A DNA stretch of 51,915 bases from contig NZ_MINO01000025.1 in the NCBI RefSeq assembly GCF_001757355.1, positions 1-51,915 on the forward strand, given 5' to 3'. A program made the position numbers and the translations under genes. Under the pieces are notes generated by a model. It was not told the DNA's origin. It saw only the letters and a list, made by a program, of their open reading frames with translations, and did not search any database. Position 1 is the stretch's first letter; each line of letters starts with the position of its first letter. Source of the DNA: Sphingobium phenoxybenzoativorans (GTDB taxonomy: Bacteria; Pseudomonadota; Alphaproteobacteria; Sphingomonadales; Sphingomonadaceae). Shown here piece by piece: positions 26,648 through 35,153 of this stretch.

Positions 26648-27694
26648 TCACTGGGCGCAGCTGCCGGTGCCTTTAACAGATGGAGTCCCACGAGGCCGAT
26701 TCGCGTCATGTCGTACGACGAGCCGTGCTATAATCGGGAAGTGATCTGAGCCTGTGGGAGGAAGACGGTCAACCGAGGCCACGGATAAGCCTGAACCAAC
26801 GACAAAATGGTCGATCGGCAGGACCGGCAAGACATGTTCAATTTTGTTCATTCGCGAAGGAAATGAGAATAAGGCGCGCGAGACGCGGCGAGCAGGTATT
26901 ATGCCTCTGTCAAACTCGCGCATGCCAAATTCCCAGGGCGTGAGGTTAAAATCGCCAGCAACGATCAGCAGGCCGTGTTTGGATGCATGAATGAAGTTCA
27001 TCAGCCTGCGTCGCTCCACGTTTCTTTCGGCAACTGAGCCGTCCCGGGCCATATGAACGGTCGCAAGCAAGATCGACGACGTTGGCAGGGTTAGATGAGT
27101 CCACATAATGTGGGGGCCAGTAGTCGCACCATTACTATCCTTGAAACGCCAGCGAACCCGATCCATCGATATGCGGGAATAAATTCTGAGGTCGCAACCT
27201 CTTACACAGCGTGAATGGTAAGGATATTGCCTGTCTAGCATTGGCAAATATGGTTCAACGCTGCCGCTTGCCTCTTGTAGCAGTAGAACGTCCGGATTGG
27301 CCGCAAGAAGCGCGCGGACCGTCGCCTCCGGCCGCCGATTTCTCACTGCAAGATTATGCGACACGATGCTGATCTGCTTTTGTTCACTAGCCTCGCAAGA
27401 GGCCGCAGACCACATCTCAGATACAACAAGGCTGGCTGCCACTCCGATCAATCCCAGACTGATCGCAATGAGCCATCTCCCGCCCTTTAGGATGCCATAA
27501 ATTAAAAGAAATATATGCAGAAATAATATAAAAGGATATACTGCAAAAATTCTCTCATATTCTCCCAAGTCTATATTAATTATTGGCCAAACTGTGTAAG
27601 ATGCCGTTAAAAAAATTATTGACGATAATATTATATAATAAAATGTCTCCATTTTTATATTTTTGAACATGCGGGAAGGAAAATTCGACGCCAT
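26648..27694 (-). CDS. Membrane-anchored EEP-family phosphoesterase (copy 2)
   Basis: The product (348 aa) has three N-terminal hydrophobic segments (within residues 15-95), then an EEP domain with a complete active-site set: S-H-N-L near 118, L-L-Q-E-A-S near 143, the Thr/His pair in A-T-V-H-M-A near 213, A-G-D-F-N-L-T-P-W near 247, I-D-H-F-V near 299 and G-S-D-H-F-P near 319. ATG 27694 is preceded by GAGG with 4 bases between, and the basic in-frame extension upstream is therefore not needed. It shares domain order and motifs with the protein at 12384. A 53-residue membrane protein gene ends 29 bases upstream, so the two likely form a unit. Confidence 0.82.
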   Translation of the reverse strand: MASNFPSRMFKNIKMETFYYIILSSIIFLTASYTVWPIINIDLGEYERIFAVYPFILFLHIFLLIYGILKGGRWLIAISLGLIGVAASLVVSEMWSAASCEASEQKQISIVSHNLAVRNRRPEATVRALLAANPDVLLLQEASGSVEPYLPMLDRQYPYHSRCVRGCDLRIYSRISMDRVRWRFKDSNGATTGPHIMWTHLTLPTSSILLATVHMARDGSVAERNVERRRLMNFIHASKHGLLIVAGDFNLTPWEFGMREFDRGIIPARRVSRALFSFPSRMNKIEHVLPVLPIDHFVVGSGLSVASVDRLPPTGSDHFPIIARLVVRHDANRPRGTPSVKGTGSCAQ

Positions 27695-27723
27695 ATTACC
27701 TCGCCCACGTCGATATCCGTATT

Positions 27724-27885
27724 TCAATCGCTTCGACGTGCGCGAGTATCATTGTAATATGAGGCCCAGAGTCTGCCTCTTTGCCGGCGTATCTTCCGCC
27801 TTTTGTAGAAAAAACGGATTAGCATGATTGCACCGAGCACAAGGCTCAGTGCACACGCACCCAAGATGAGAGCCGCTGGGTCCAC
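27724..27885 (-). CDS. Small single-span membrane protein (53 aa)
   Basis: This short gene starts at GTG 27885, with AAGGGAG 7 bases upstream and an in-frame TAA directly before the GTG, which fixes the start. The product reads M-D-P-A-A-L-I-L-G-A-C-A-L-S-L-V-L-G-A-I at the N-terminus, one clear transmembrane helix through about residue 27, followed by a strongly basic segment K-R-R-K-I-R-R-Q-R and a tail with A-S-Y-Y-N-D. The positive-inside rule puts the tail in the cytoplasm. It ends 29 bases before the second EEP gene on the same strand. I do not recognise a family. The strong ribosome site, clean helix and position make it likely to be real. Confidence 0.6.
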   Translation of the reverse strand: MDPAALILGACALSLVLGAIMLIRFFYKRRKIRRQRGRLWASYYNDTRARRSD

Positions 27886-28392
27886 TTAACAGCTCCCTTG
27901 TTCTATCACCATCACTATTAAGGCCCTTCCGGCTCACCACTACGCGATTGAAAAGTGAAGCCTGACAATCTGCACCGCTGCCAAACATCCACAAATCAAG
28001 ATCGATATACACTGGACGCGAATATGTGCCACTCCCGAAAGATTCGGTAGCCTTTCCAGAGTTTTATTGCCGCTCTGTGCAGGCGATAACCAAGCTGATC
28101 CAAAGCGAACCATATCCGATCAAGCCTTCTGGCCCCTGCTTAGCCTGCCTGAGAATCTTCGACGCCGGTCTGGAGCCAAAATTTATCAAACTTTCAGAGG
28201 TTTGACATAAATTTGGATGACACGTCTTCCACTAAGGGCTTTCAATGACCGGTCTATATGTGATGATGATGGCTCCGTTCGCATTGGTAGGTGCCATGGT
28301 GCTTTCTTGGTACCGTAACAGGGGCGATGATTATTACTGACCGAGCAGATTTCCCGACATTGGCAGATTGCCGTTGCCTAGCCTACCTTGTT
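27886..28392. other. Intergenic region containing one short candidate ORF
   Basis: Apart from the 31-codon frame at 28245-28340 I see no gene. A TTGACA hexamer lies at 28202-28207, about 40 bases upstream of that frame, but no good -10 element follows at the right distance. The frame at 27749-28012 on the minus strand overlaps the 53-residue gene in another frame and looks like its shadow. Confidence 0.35.
28245..28340 (+). CDS. Candidate micro-protein, single membrane helix (31 aa)
   Basis: The frame ATG 28245 to TGA 28340 encodes M-T-G-L-Y-V-M-M-M-A-P-F-A-L-V-G-A-M-V-L, a hydrophobic helix of about 20 residues, followed by S-W-Y-R-N-R-G-D-D-Y-Y. AAGGG lies 6 bases upstream of the ATG, a good ribosome site. 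It is on the opposite strand from its neighbours, in the gap between a GT4 gene and the 53-residue membrane protein gene. The codons and helix suit a small membrane protein, but at this length chance is a serious alternative. Confidence 0.35.
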   Translation: MTGLYVMMMAPFALVGAMVLSWYRNRGDDYY

Positions 28393-29559
28393 TCAGGCGG
28401 GAATATGTTCCAACGATTGGAAACCTGACCGAGCTGCCAGACCGTAGGCCTCGATTGTTTTGGCGGCAATCTCGCTCCAGTCATAGTTGCTGAGTGACTG
28501 GCTCCAGTCGACTCGGTTTTGGCTGGCATCACTTGGCAGACCTGAGCGAATTGCCCCTGCAAGGCCGCTGACATCCGCCAGCTTAAAGTAGCAACCATGC
28601 GGCAATCCGACATTCAAATTAGCTTCAATATCGCTGGCCACCACTCGACACCCGAAGGCCATCGCCTCCAATAATGCGATTGGCAGCCCTTCATGACTGG
28701 AAGGCAATGCGAAAATTCCGGCATGGCTGTAGAGTTCCTCTAGTGCCAATCCCGTTTGAAAGCCCGCCGCAATCACATTCCGATTGCCCGAGACCTCCTC
28801 ATCAATGATTTTGCTGTAGTCAGTCGCATGATCAGCAGCCCCCACAAGAACCAGCTTCATGTCTTTCACATCGAGGAATTCTAACGCGTGGATCAGATCG
28901 ATCTGCCTCTTCTCAGGAACGATGCGCCCCACATGAAGGATGTACCCCCCAGGCTTTAGATCCAATTTATCAAGGATCGTCGTGCTGGATACTGGCTTTG
29001 TCGACCTAACGCCATTGGGTATATATTTGAATGACACACCGTAACGCGCACTCACATCATTTGCGAGAGAGGATGAGACGCAGATTCGCTCATTTGAAAA
29101 GAGTGCGCCAAACCGCTCACCCAATCTGAGCATCTTGCGCGCAAACCACCCCCACTTCTCACGCTGAAAATCTTCGCCATGGTGCGTAAATACCACCCGC
29201 AGTCCTAACAACCTTGCGAGAGGAACTGTCAGCGACGGCCCGATCGCATGCATGTGGAGTATCCGCGGCCGGCGCCAGGCAGCATAGAGCACCCCTATTA
29301 TAGAATGCACGATGGCTTCGGTCGATTTCCCCTTGGGAGACCATAAGGGAATGGTGCGTATATCTCGCCCGCTGGCGACTATTTGCTCGCCCGCGTAAGG
29401 CTTTCTGACGACTACTTCGACTGCATATCCAGCACGGTCAACCTCCTGCGCCAATTGCTCAACATGCGCTTCCACACCGCCTTGACCATGGCCAAAGCTT
29501 CGCAGCCCCAACATCATAACATCAGGTCGTCGGCTCGATTGTTTTGCCTCGTCCCGCAT
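28393..29559 (-). CDS. Glycosyltransferase family 4 protein (type A, copy 1)
   Basis: The product (388 aa) is a GT-B enzyme. G-L-R-S-F-G-H-G-Q-G-G-V-E-A-H-V-E near residue 17 is the N-terminal glycine loop, H-M-H-A-I-G-P-S and T-H-H-G-E-D-F-Q-R-E-K-W-G near 100-135 are typical, and the donor site includes H-V-G-R-I-V-P-E-K-R near 210 and S-S-H-E-G-L-P-I-A-L-L-E-A-M near 290. It closely resembles the protein at 42835 (shared H-x-H-G/A-V/I-G-P and H-H-x-x-D-x-x-R-x-K-W-G). It is divergent from the GT4 gene at 29775. Confidence 0.87.
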   Translation of the reverse strand: MRDEAKQSSRRPDVMMLGLRSFGHGQGGVEAHVEQLAQEVDRAGYAVEVVVRKPYAGEQIVASGRDIRTIPLWSPKGKSTEAIVHSIIGVLYAAWRRPRILHMHAIGPSLTVPLARLLGLRVVFTHHGEDFQREKWGWFARKMLRLGERFGALFSNERICVSSSLANDVSARYGVSFKYIPNGVRSTKPVSSTTILDKLDLKPGGYILHVGRIVPEKRQIDLIHALEFLDVKDMKLVLVGAADHATDYSKIIDEEVSGNRNVIAAGFQTGLALEELYSHAGIFALPSSHEGLPIALLEAMAFGCRVVASDIEANLNVGLPHGCYFKLADVSGLAGAIRSGLPSDASQNRVDWSQSLSNYDWSEIAAKTIEAYGLAARSGFQSLEHIPA

Positions 29560-29590
29560 GGCTAGCAGCCTGCTCCTGCTATGCGCCTGC

Positions 29591-29609
29591 TACGGGAGTA
29601 AATCCCGTA
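29591..29609. promoter_or_regulatory. Perfect inverted repeat between divergent GT4 genes
   Basis: TACGGGA-GTAAA-TCCCGTA is a perfect 7-bp inverted repeat with a 5-base centre, 32 bases upstream of the minus-strand GT4 start and 166 bases upstream of the plus-strand GT4 start. It could be an operator or a small hairpin in the minus-strand leader. No regulator can be named. Confidence 0.35.
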
Positions 29610-29774
29610 CAATGGGGGCGGCATGTTCTCACCGCAGAGGGTTTGAAATCGGTAAATTTTCGACCCCTTCAACATTGGACATTTATATGATTAATAAGCA
29701 AAAAGCTCTCATGCTGCTTAGCAGCAAATATCAGCCACTTCGGACTTTGCATACTGGAAATAAGCGATCGCGAC

Positions 29775-30989
29775 ATGGCCTCCAAACTTCCCCGCAAACG
29801 TATCCTATTTGTCATAAATTCGCTCGCAGGCGGCGGAGCCGAGCGCGTCCTGTTGGAATTAATCGGCGCTTCCCGCCAATTTCTCAGCGATTATGACATT
29901 TCCCTCGCCCTGCTCGATGATGAAGCAAAGGAATATACACCACCTCCATGGCTACACATTCACCAACTGAATGGCCGTTTCAAATTGATACAGAGCATCC
30001 GCGAGTTGCTCAAACTTGCCAGAGCCGAGCGGCCCGATTTGACGCTCTCCTTCCTGACCAGAGCCAATATCGCCAGCGTGGCGGTAGCCCGGATGCTGGG
30101 ACATAAGGCCATCATTAGCGAGCGCGTAAACACCAGCGGTCATTTCGCCCACGGCATCGCTGCCCGCCTTTCCAAAGCTATGGTGCGCACGATCTATCCC
30201 CATGCTGATCGCATCATCGCTGTGTCCGACGGTATCGCGGAAGACCTTGAGCGCAATTTCTCCGTTCCTGGGAGCAGGCTCGTCACGATTCCAAATCCCG
30301 TGGATTCTGACCGCATCAATCTTGCAGCCGCGGAAGAAATGACGCTGCCCGTTGACGGGCCATACATTGTGGCAGTATCGCGGCTTAGCAAGAACAAGAA
30401 CGTTATTCTCCTTACCGACGCGCTAGCCGCATCAGGACTGAAACTGCCGCTGGTCATCCTCGGCCAAGGGCCCGAGCATGACGAGATAAAAGCCCGAGCA
30501 AAAACGCTCGGAGTAGAGGATCGGATAGTGCTGGCAGGCTTCGCTGCCAACCCTTACCCCGTGATGCGTGCGGCAAGCTGCTATGTAAGCGCGTCAAATG
30601 CAGAGGGATTTCCAAACGGACTGGTGGAAGCGCTGGCGCTTGGCCTTCCCGTCGTGGCGACAAACTGCCCCTCAGGCCCGTCGGAAATACTGGCAAAAGC
30701 TCGTCGGGAAGAGATAGATGGTATACATATAGGCGAGAATGGCATTCTCGTCCCTCAAAATGACGCCTTGGGGGTGGCTGAGGGTTTGCGATTGGCTCTC
30801 GAACCAGAACGCGCGCGTGCGTTGGCCATAGCAGGCCCTCGTCGCGCTGGCGATTACAGTTTAAACGCGGCGCGCGACCTGTATTGGAAGGTCATCGAGC
30901 AATGTCTGGGCGAGGCACGCAGTACACCCCCCGCTTCTCGACATTCCAGAGCAGCGGCTACGGTAATCGCCAGCGATAAGCCAAATTAA
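29775..30989 (+). CDS. Glycosyltransferase family 4 protein (type B, copy 1)
   Basis: The product (404 aa) has the GT-B N-terminal motif F-V-I-N-S-L-A-G-G-G-A-E-R-V-L near residue 11, S-F-L-T-R-A-N near 95, I-A-V-S-D-G-I-A-E-D-L near 155, A-V-S-R-L-S-K-N-K-N near 200 and the donor-binding S-N-A-E-G-F-P-N-G-L-V-E-A-L near 275, followed by A-T-N-C-P-S-G-P-S-E-I. It is a clear relative of the protein at 43989. The downstream beta-helix gene is on the same strand with about 110 bases between. It would add one sugar in EPS repeat assembly; the specificity is unknown. Confidence 0.88.
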   Translation: MASKLPRKRILFVINSLAGGGAERVLLELIGASRQFLSDYDISLALLDDEAKEYTPPPWLHIHQLNGRFKLIQSIRELLKLARAERPDLTLSFLTRANIASVAVARMLGHKAIISERVNTSGHFAHGIAARLSKAMVRTIYPHADRIIAVSDGIAEDLERNFSVPGSRLVTIPNPVDSDRINLAAAEEMTLPVDGPYIVAVSRLSKNKNVILLTDALAASGLKLPLVILGQGPEHDEIKARAKTLGVEDRIVLAGFAANPYPVMRAASCYVSASNAEGFPNGLVEALALGLPVVATNCPSGPSEILAKARREEIDGIHIGENGILVPQNDALGVAEGLRLALEPERARALAIAGPRRAGDYSLNAARDLYWKVIEQCLGEARSTPPASRHSRAAATVIASDKPN

Positions 30990-31099
30990 AAGACGCGTTG
31001 TCATTGCCAATGTACCGAGGAAAGGCCATCGAGAGAAGAGTACCCGCGGGCAATCTCATATCTGCTCAAATTTCTGGTACCTTCGGCAGGAGTCTGGAT

Positions 31100-31996
31100 A
31101 TGTTAAAGGCATCGTTCATCGCGGCTGCTCTGTTTGTGTTTGGAACGTCGGCCGCAATCGCCCAAGCCGATCTCAAGCCTTTCGAACCAACAAAGAAACT
31201 GAAAAAGTTAAATCGAGGCAACGATGCAGTTTTCATCGGAAGTAATGTAAATTTCAGACGGATTGATAACATCGATATAAAGGGCGCATTTCGGGTAATA
31301 GAAACAAAGCCTGGTACGGTAATTTCCGATAGCGAAATTTCAAATATTAATGCGGTAGATGTTCAGCGTGACTGCATCAGGCTTCGAAAGGCCGAACGGG
31401 TGGTAATATCAAACGTCTTCTGTCGCCATGCGGACCTGCCCAACACCCCTCCTAACCTACCGGAGGGTTTAGCCATCATCGCGGGGTCGGACATCGTTGT
31501 TCAAGATAGCGAGTTTAGCGGATTTCAAATGAACATGGATGCCAACCGGTACTGGAATGGCGATGGGATCGCGGCAGAGGGTACCGTTGACGGGCTTCGT
31601 ATCGAGCGTGTCCTGGTGCAGGATAACAGCGATGGAGGCGTCGATCTAAAAGCGAAGAATGCCTTCCTTGATCAAGTGACCGCCAGAAGAAACACACGCA
31701 ACTTTCGCTTCTGGGAGTCGGCAGAAGCGGGAACCTTGATCAGCGAAGACCCAATGAGCCGTGGTGGAAAAAGTAGTCCTCTACATATTTGGGTGCTCGG
31801 CCGCGGCCAACCGAAAACACTCCATATCAAAAATTTGATCGCCAAATCAGCAACATCCGCGCCCCTACTGGTTTCAGAGGGTGGATTTACGACATTCATC
31901 ATTGATGAATGCGATATCGATATTCCCGATACCGCCAAAATATTATTAGGCCCTGGAAAAATTATCGCAGGTCCAAAATGTAGTCTTACTCAATAG
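31100..31996 (+). CDS. Secreted right-handed beta-helix protein (copy 1)
   Basis: The start is ATG 31100, with AGGAG 7 bases upstream; earlier in-frame starts would bury the signal peptide M-L-K-A-S-F-I-A-A-A-L-F-V-F-G, cleaved near I-A-Q-A-D. The mature protein (about 275 aa) is made of short repeating strands typical of pectate-lyase-like parallel beta-helices, with N-G-D-G-I-A-A-E near residue 153 and D-N-S-D-G-G-V-D-L-K near 177. It shares these motifs with the protein at 37739. Members of this fold in EPS clusters are polysaccharide lyases, epimerases or hydrolases acting in the periplasm; which one is not visible. Confidence 0.78.
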   Translation: MLKASFIAAALFVFGTSAAIAQADLKPFEPTKKLKKLNRGNDAVFIGSNVNFRRIDNIDIKGAFRVIETKPGTVISDSEISNINAVDVQRDCIRLRKAERVVISNVFCRHADLPNTPPNLPEGLAIIAGSDIVVQDSEFSGFQMNMDANRYWNGDGIAAEGTVDGLRIERVLVQDNSDGGVDLKAKNAFLDQVTARRNTRNFRFWESAEAGTLISEDPMSRGGKSSPLHIWVLGRGQPKTLHIKNLIAKSATSAPLLVSEGGFTTFIIDECDIDIPDTAKILLGPGKIIAGPKCSLTQ

Positions 31997-32270
31997 CGGA
32001 ATATACGAATAAATATTTTCCCGCACGCCGCGACGATGACAAAATAGCAGGTTAACGGAATTTATCGCTATGCCGGGTTCTCATGCATTGCAACTTCCAG
32101 TTTTAGGACAATGCAGGTTGCGATCTTCAGCAATTCATCGTGACAAAATATGAAAAAGATGGAAAGCGCGCTCTAGATAATGTGGAAGTCCCATACATGC
32201 ATCAATCTTCTGTAACGGGATTGAATGAGCTCGCGATTGGCTGCACAGAGATGATGAAGGGGCAGTATTC
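31997..32270. other. Intergenic region before ABC exporter gene
   Basis: No gene is seen. The sequence GCAGGTTAACGGAATTTATCG near 32048 has the GTTAAC core seen in several intergenic regions of this window. The right edge holds the AAGGGG ribosome site for GTG 32271. Confidence 0.3.
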
Positions 32271-34127
32271 GTGATCCATATCATGGTATGGCAGTGGGTT
32301 CGCAAGGCACTTGCCGAATATCCTTGGCAGATCGCCGCATTACTGGCGCTTGGTTTCCTGTCGTCAATCGCCGATGGTCTCAGCATCAGCCTTTTGATAC
32401 CTTTGCTTTCAACATTGTTCCATAGCGCAGAACTCGTAGGTTCGGATGAGGGGCCAGTTGCAGAAGCTTTAGGTAAGGTCGCCAATCTGGCAGGCACCGA
32501 AAATCGTCTTGAGCTTATCGCAGGATTGATTGTCGCTTTGGTAACGCTACGCGCGATCATAACCTTCCTTAATGGCCAGTTGGTTACATGGCTCAGTGGA
32601 CGAATGAGCATGTCACTGCGAGCCCAAATCCATGCAAGTCTTTTGGGCGTAGATTATGAATTTATTTGCCTTACCGACAATGGAAAACTCATAAATACCC
32701 TAGATGGCGAAAGCTGGAAAGTCACGCACGCTATATTTAGCGTATTTGATTTGTTTACCAATATATGCATGATCTTGGCTTTCACATGTATTCTTATTCT
32801 CATATCCTGGCCACTTACTCTTATCGTCATTGCACTTGTGGGGTTGGTTTCAATATTTCGTAGATTGATCGACGGTCGTACGAGATTGCTGGGCGAGAAA
32901 ATCGTGCGCGCATCTGAGGATTTGTCTGTGCGGGCCTGCGAGCTGCTCGATAGCATGCGTATGACGCGTGCATTTGGCCGGGAAGCCGACGCACAGCGGG
33001 TTTATGAGGACGCATCTCAACGGCTTTTCAATCTTGAAAGAAAGGTTGCAACCTTAGGAGGCGGCGCCTCGGCAACGCAGGAAGTACTTTATGCGCTTAT
33101 AGTGGCTATCATTTTGCTGGCCGCGGTTTCTCTTGGCGTTGGTCAGGCTTCGATGATTGCCTTTCTTGCATTGCTTCATAGGCTTCAGCCGCACGTGAAG
33201 GCTATTGACGAAACGCGCACCAGCCTTGTCCAAGCCACAGGATCTGTGGAGGCAGTTGCAAATTTACTGAATCTGGAACAGTGGTCGGACCGTGCCAACG
33301 GCACCCAAGCCCTGCCGCCCTTTGAAGATGCTATTCGCTTTCAAGATGTCAGCTTCTCCTATGCCGGCAAAAGTCGGGAACGGCGCAATGCGCTTGACCA
33401 TATTTCATTCGAGATTCCTTTTGGTAAAACGACGGCACTGGTTGGCGCCTCAGGTGCCGGGAAGTCCACCATCACTAATCTGATTTACCGATTTCATGAC
33501 CCGGACTCCGGTCAGATCAGCGTGGACAACGTGTCGCTTTGCGACCTGGATCTTACTTCATGGCGGCGGCGCCTCGCGATTGCCGGGCAGGACACCGACC
33601 TTATATCCGGAACGGTAGGTCAGAATATTAGTTATTCCCGGCCCGAAGCCACTGAGGAGGAAATTAAGGAAGCTGCTCGAGCAGCGGATATCCATGATTT
33701 CATCCAAACGCTGCCAAACGGCTATGACACGGAGATTGGGGAGAGGGGGCTTCTTCTCTCGGGAGGGCAACGTCAACGTATCGAACTTGCCCGCGCCCTG
33801 CTTCGAGAGGACAGCATTCTCATTCTGGATGAAGCGACAAATGCGTTGGATAGCCTGACCGAAGCAGAGGTGTTCAAGGCACTCGAATCTATACAGGGCA
33901 AGCGGACGATCATCATAATCGCACATCGCCTGAGCACAACACGTATGGCCGACGAGGTGATTGTACTGTCCCACGGAAAAGTTGCTGAACATGGATCGCC
34001 CTCCCAGCTGTTTCAGCAAGGTGGAATTTTCAGCAAGATGGTGCAGCTTCAGGAATTAAGTTATCTGATCAATGATCCTGTTATGCTTGCCAGTGAAAGC
34101 AATGCTATCTCAAGGCAGCTGACGTAA
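32271..34127 (+). CDS. ABC exporter, fused permease and ATPase (MsbA-like)
   Basis: The product (618 aa) has six N-terminal membrane helices (about residues 20-310) and a C-terminal nucleotide-binding domain. Visible motifs are Walker A G-A-S-G-A-G-K-S-T near 400, the signature L-L-S-G-G-Q-R-Q-R near 500, Walker B S-I-L-I-L-D-E-A-T-N-A-L-D near 522 and the switch His in I-I-A-H-R-L-S near 556. GTG 32271 is preceded by AAGGGG with 8 bases between. The half-transporter would act as a dimer and export a lipid-linked glycan, lipid or peptide; its place between EPS genes favours a glycan. It is convergent with the GT2 gene and the two 3-prime ends overlap by 18 bases. Confidence 0.9.
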   Translation: MIHIMVWQWVRKALAEYPWQIAALLALGFLSSIADGLSISLLIPLLSTLFHSAELVGSDEGPVAEALGKVANLAGTENRLELIAGLIVALVTLRAIITFLNGQLVTWLSGRMSMSLRAQIHASLLGVDYEFICLTDNGKLINTLDGESWKVTHAIFSVFDLFTNICMILAFTCILILISWPLTLIVIALVGLVSIFRRLIDGRTRLLGEKIVRASEDLSVRACELLDSMRMTRAFGREADAQRVYEDASQRLFNLERKVATLGGGASATQEVLYALIVAIILLAAVSLGVGQASMIAFLALLHRLQPHVKAIDETRTSLVQATGSVEAVANLLNLEQWSDRANGTQALPPFEDAIRFQDVSFSYAGKSRERRNALDHISFEIPFGKTTALVGASGAGKSTITNLIYRFHDPDSGQISVDNVSLCDLDLTSWRRRLAIAGQDTDLISGTVGQNISYSRPEATEEEIKEAARAADIHDFIQTLPNGYDTEIGERGLLLSGGQRQRIELARALLREDSILILDEATNALDSLTEAEVFKALESIQGKRTIIIIAHRLSTTRMADEVIVLSHGKVAEHGSPSQLFQQGGIFSKMVQLQELSYLINDPVMLASESNAISRQLT

Positions 34128-35153
34128 GCGCCGCCCCTTTATTAGTGCCGTAACCATCCGGAGTCCGTAATTTATCACCCGGCGCACGCCAGGGGGCGTG
34201 TAGGCCCTAAGGAAACGACGCGACGCACGTAAAGCCCTCCGACATATCCTCGCCAGCGGTATGTACAGTGGCACCCTATATGGAAGAAGCTGGTTGCGTA
34301 TAGAACGATTTATGACCGGATCGTTCAAGCCCAACCGTCGCACATACTGGTCAAGCCATCGGAGGTATACGGCTCTAGCGGGATGATGATCTAATGGGTC
34401 ATACTCCCCGGACTCAAGGCTTTTCCAACAACAGGACTCGCTATGCTGCCTGTAATAGTCCAGCACTTCATCTATCACGACGATCGGATAGTTGGCGGTC
34501 ATCTTGGACAGGAACACTTGATCTTCATATAGACCACGAAACGAATGCTCAAAGCCGCCACACTCTTCAAAAGCGTGCCTGCGTATCAACAAGCTGCAAA
34601 TTCCGGGCAGGCAACCACCTTGGGTGACCAGAAACTGCCGCAAGACAATAGGTGGTATCAGCAACATTCGTGCGGGCAGATCATTGTGGCCGGCAAAATC
34701 GGCCTGGCCATCGACGGGCGGCTTCTCTCCCCGCGCCTCGGCCCAACTGTACCAATAGAGCGTAGGGCCATAGATAAGTCTGGCGTCCGGAAAATCCCGC
34801 GCTACCTGCACAAAATGCTCGAGCCGATCGGGAAGCCATATATCATCCGCGTCGAGAAATGAGATGAACTCGCCGGAACCGGTCGAAACACCAGCATTTC
34901 GAGACGCACTCATGCCTCGGTTCTGATGGCCCTCATGTTCGATATAGCGAATTTTCCCGGGATATCTTTCAGCATAGCTAAGAGCGATCGACGTCGCGCC
35001 ATCCGAGCTGCCATCATCGACCAGGACCAGTTCCCAGTTCTTGTAGGTCTGTCGGATGATGCTCTCGATCGCCTCGGCAATATATTTCTCCCCGTTAAGG
35101 AAGATCATTACTACCGTTACAAGGCCTGACGCGTTGCCCTCTTGCGACGTCAT
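34110..35153 (-). CDS. Glycosyltransferase family 2 protein
   Basis: The product (347 aa) shows V-T-V-V-M-I-F-L-N-G-E-K-Y near residue 12, L-V-L-V-D-D-G-S-S-D-G near 38, M-S-A-S-R-N-A-G-V near 82 and I-S-F-L-D-A-D-D-I-W-L-P-D-R near 97, the full GT2 motif order. The C-terminus is Arg-rich. Its ATG overlaps the stop of the polysaccharide deacetylase gene by 4 bases (ATGA), so translation is probably coupled. Specificity is unknown. Confidence 0.88.
   Translation of the reverse strand: MTSQEGNASGLVTVVMIFLNGEKYIAEAIESIIRQTYKNWELVLVDDGSSDGATSIALSYAERYPGKIRYIEHEGHQNRGMSASRNAGVSTGSGEFISFLDADDIWLPDRLEHFVQVARDFPDARLIYGPTLYWYSWAEARGEKPPVDGQADFAGHNDLPARMLLIPPIVLRQFLVTQGGCLPGICSLLIRRHAFEECGGFEHSFRGLYEDQVFLSKMTANYPIVVIDEVLDYYRQHSESCCWKSLESGEYDPLDHHPARAVYLRWLDQYVRRLGLNDPVINRSIRNQLLPYRVPLYIPLARICRRALRASRRFLRAYTPPGVRRVINYGLRMVTALIKGRRLRQLP

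Noticed and set aside
27749..28012. Minus-strand frame of 87 codons
   Set aside because: It overlaps the 53-residue membrane protein gene in another frame; that gene has a far better start and a coherent helix.
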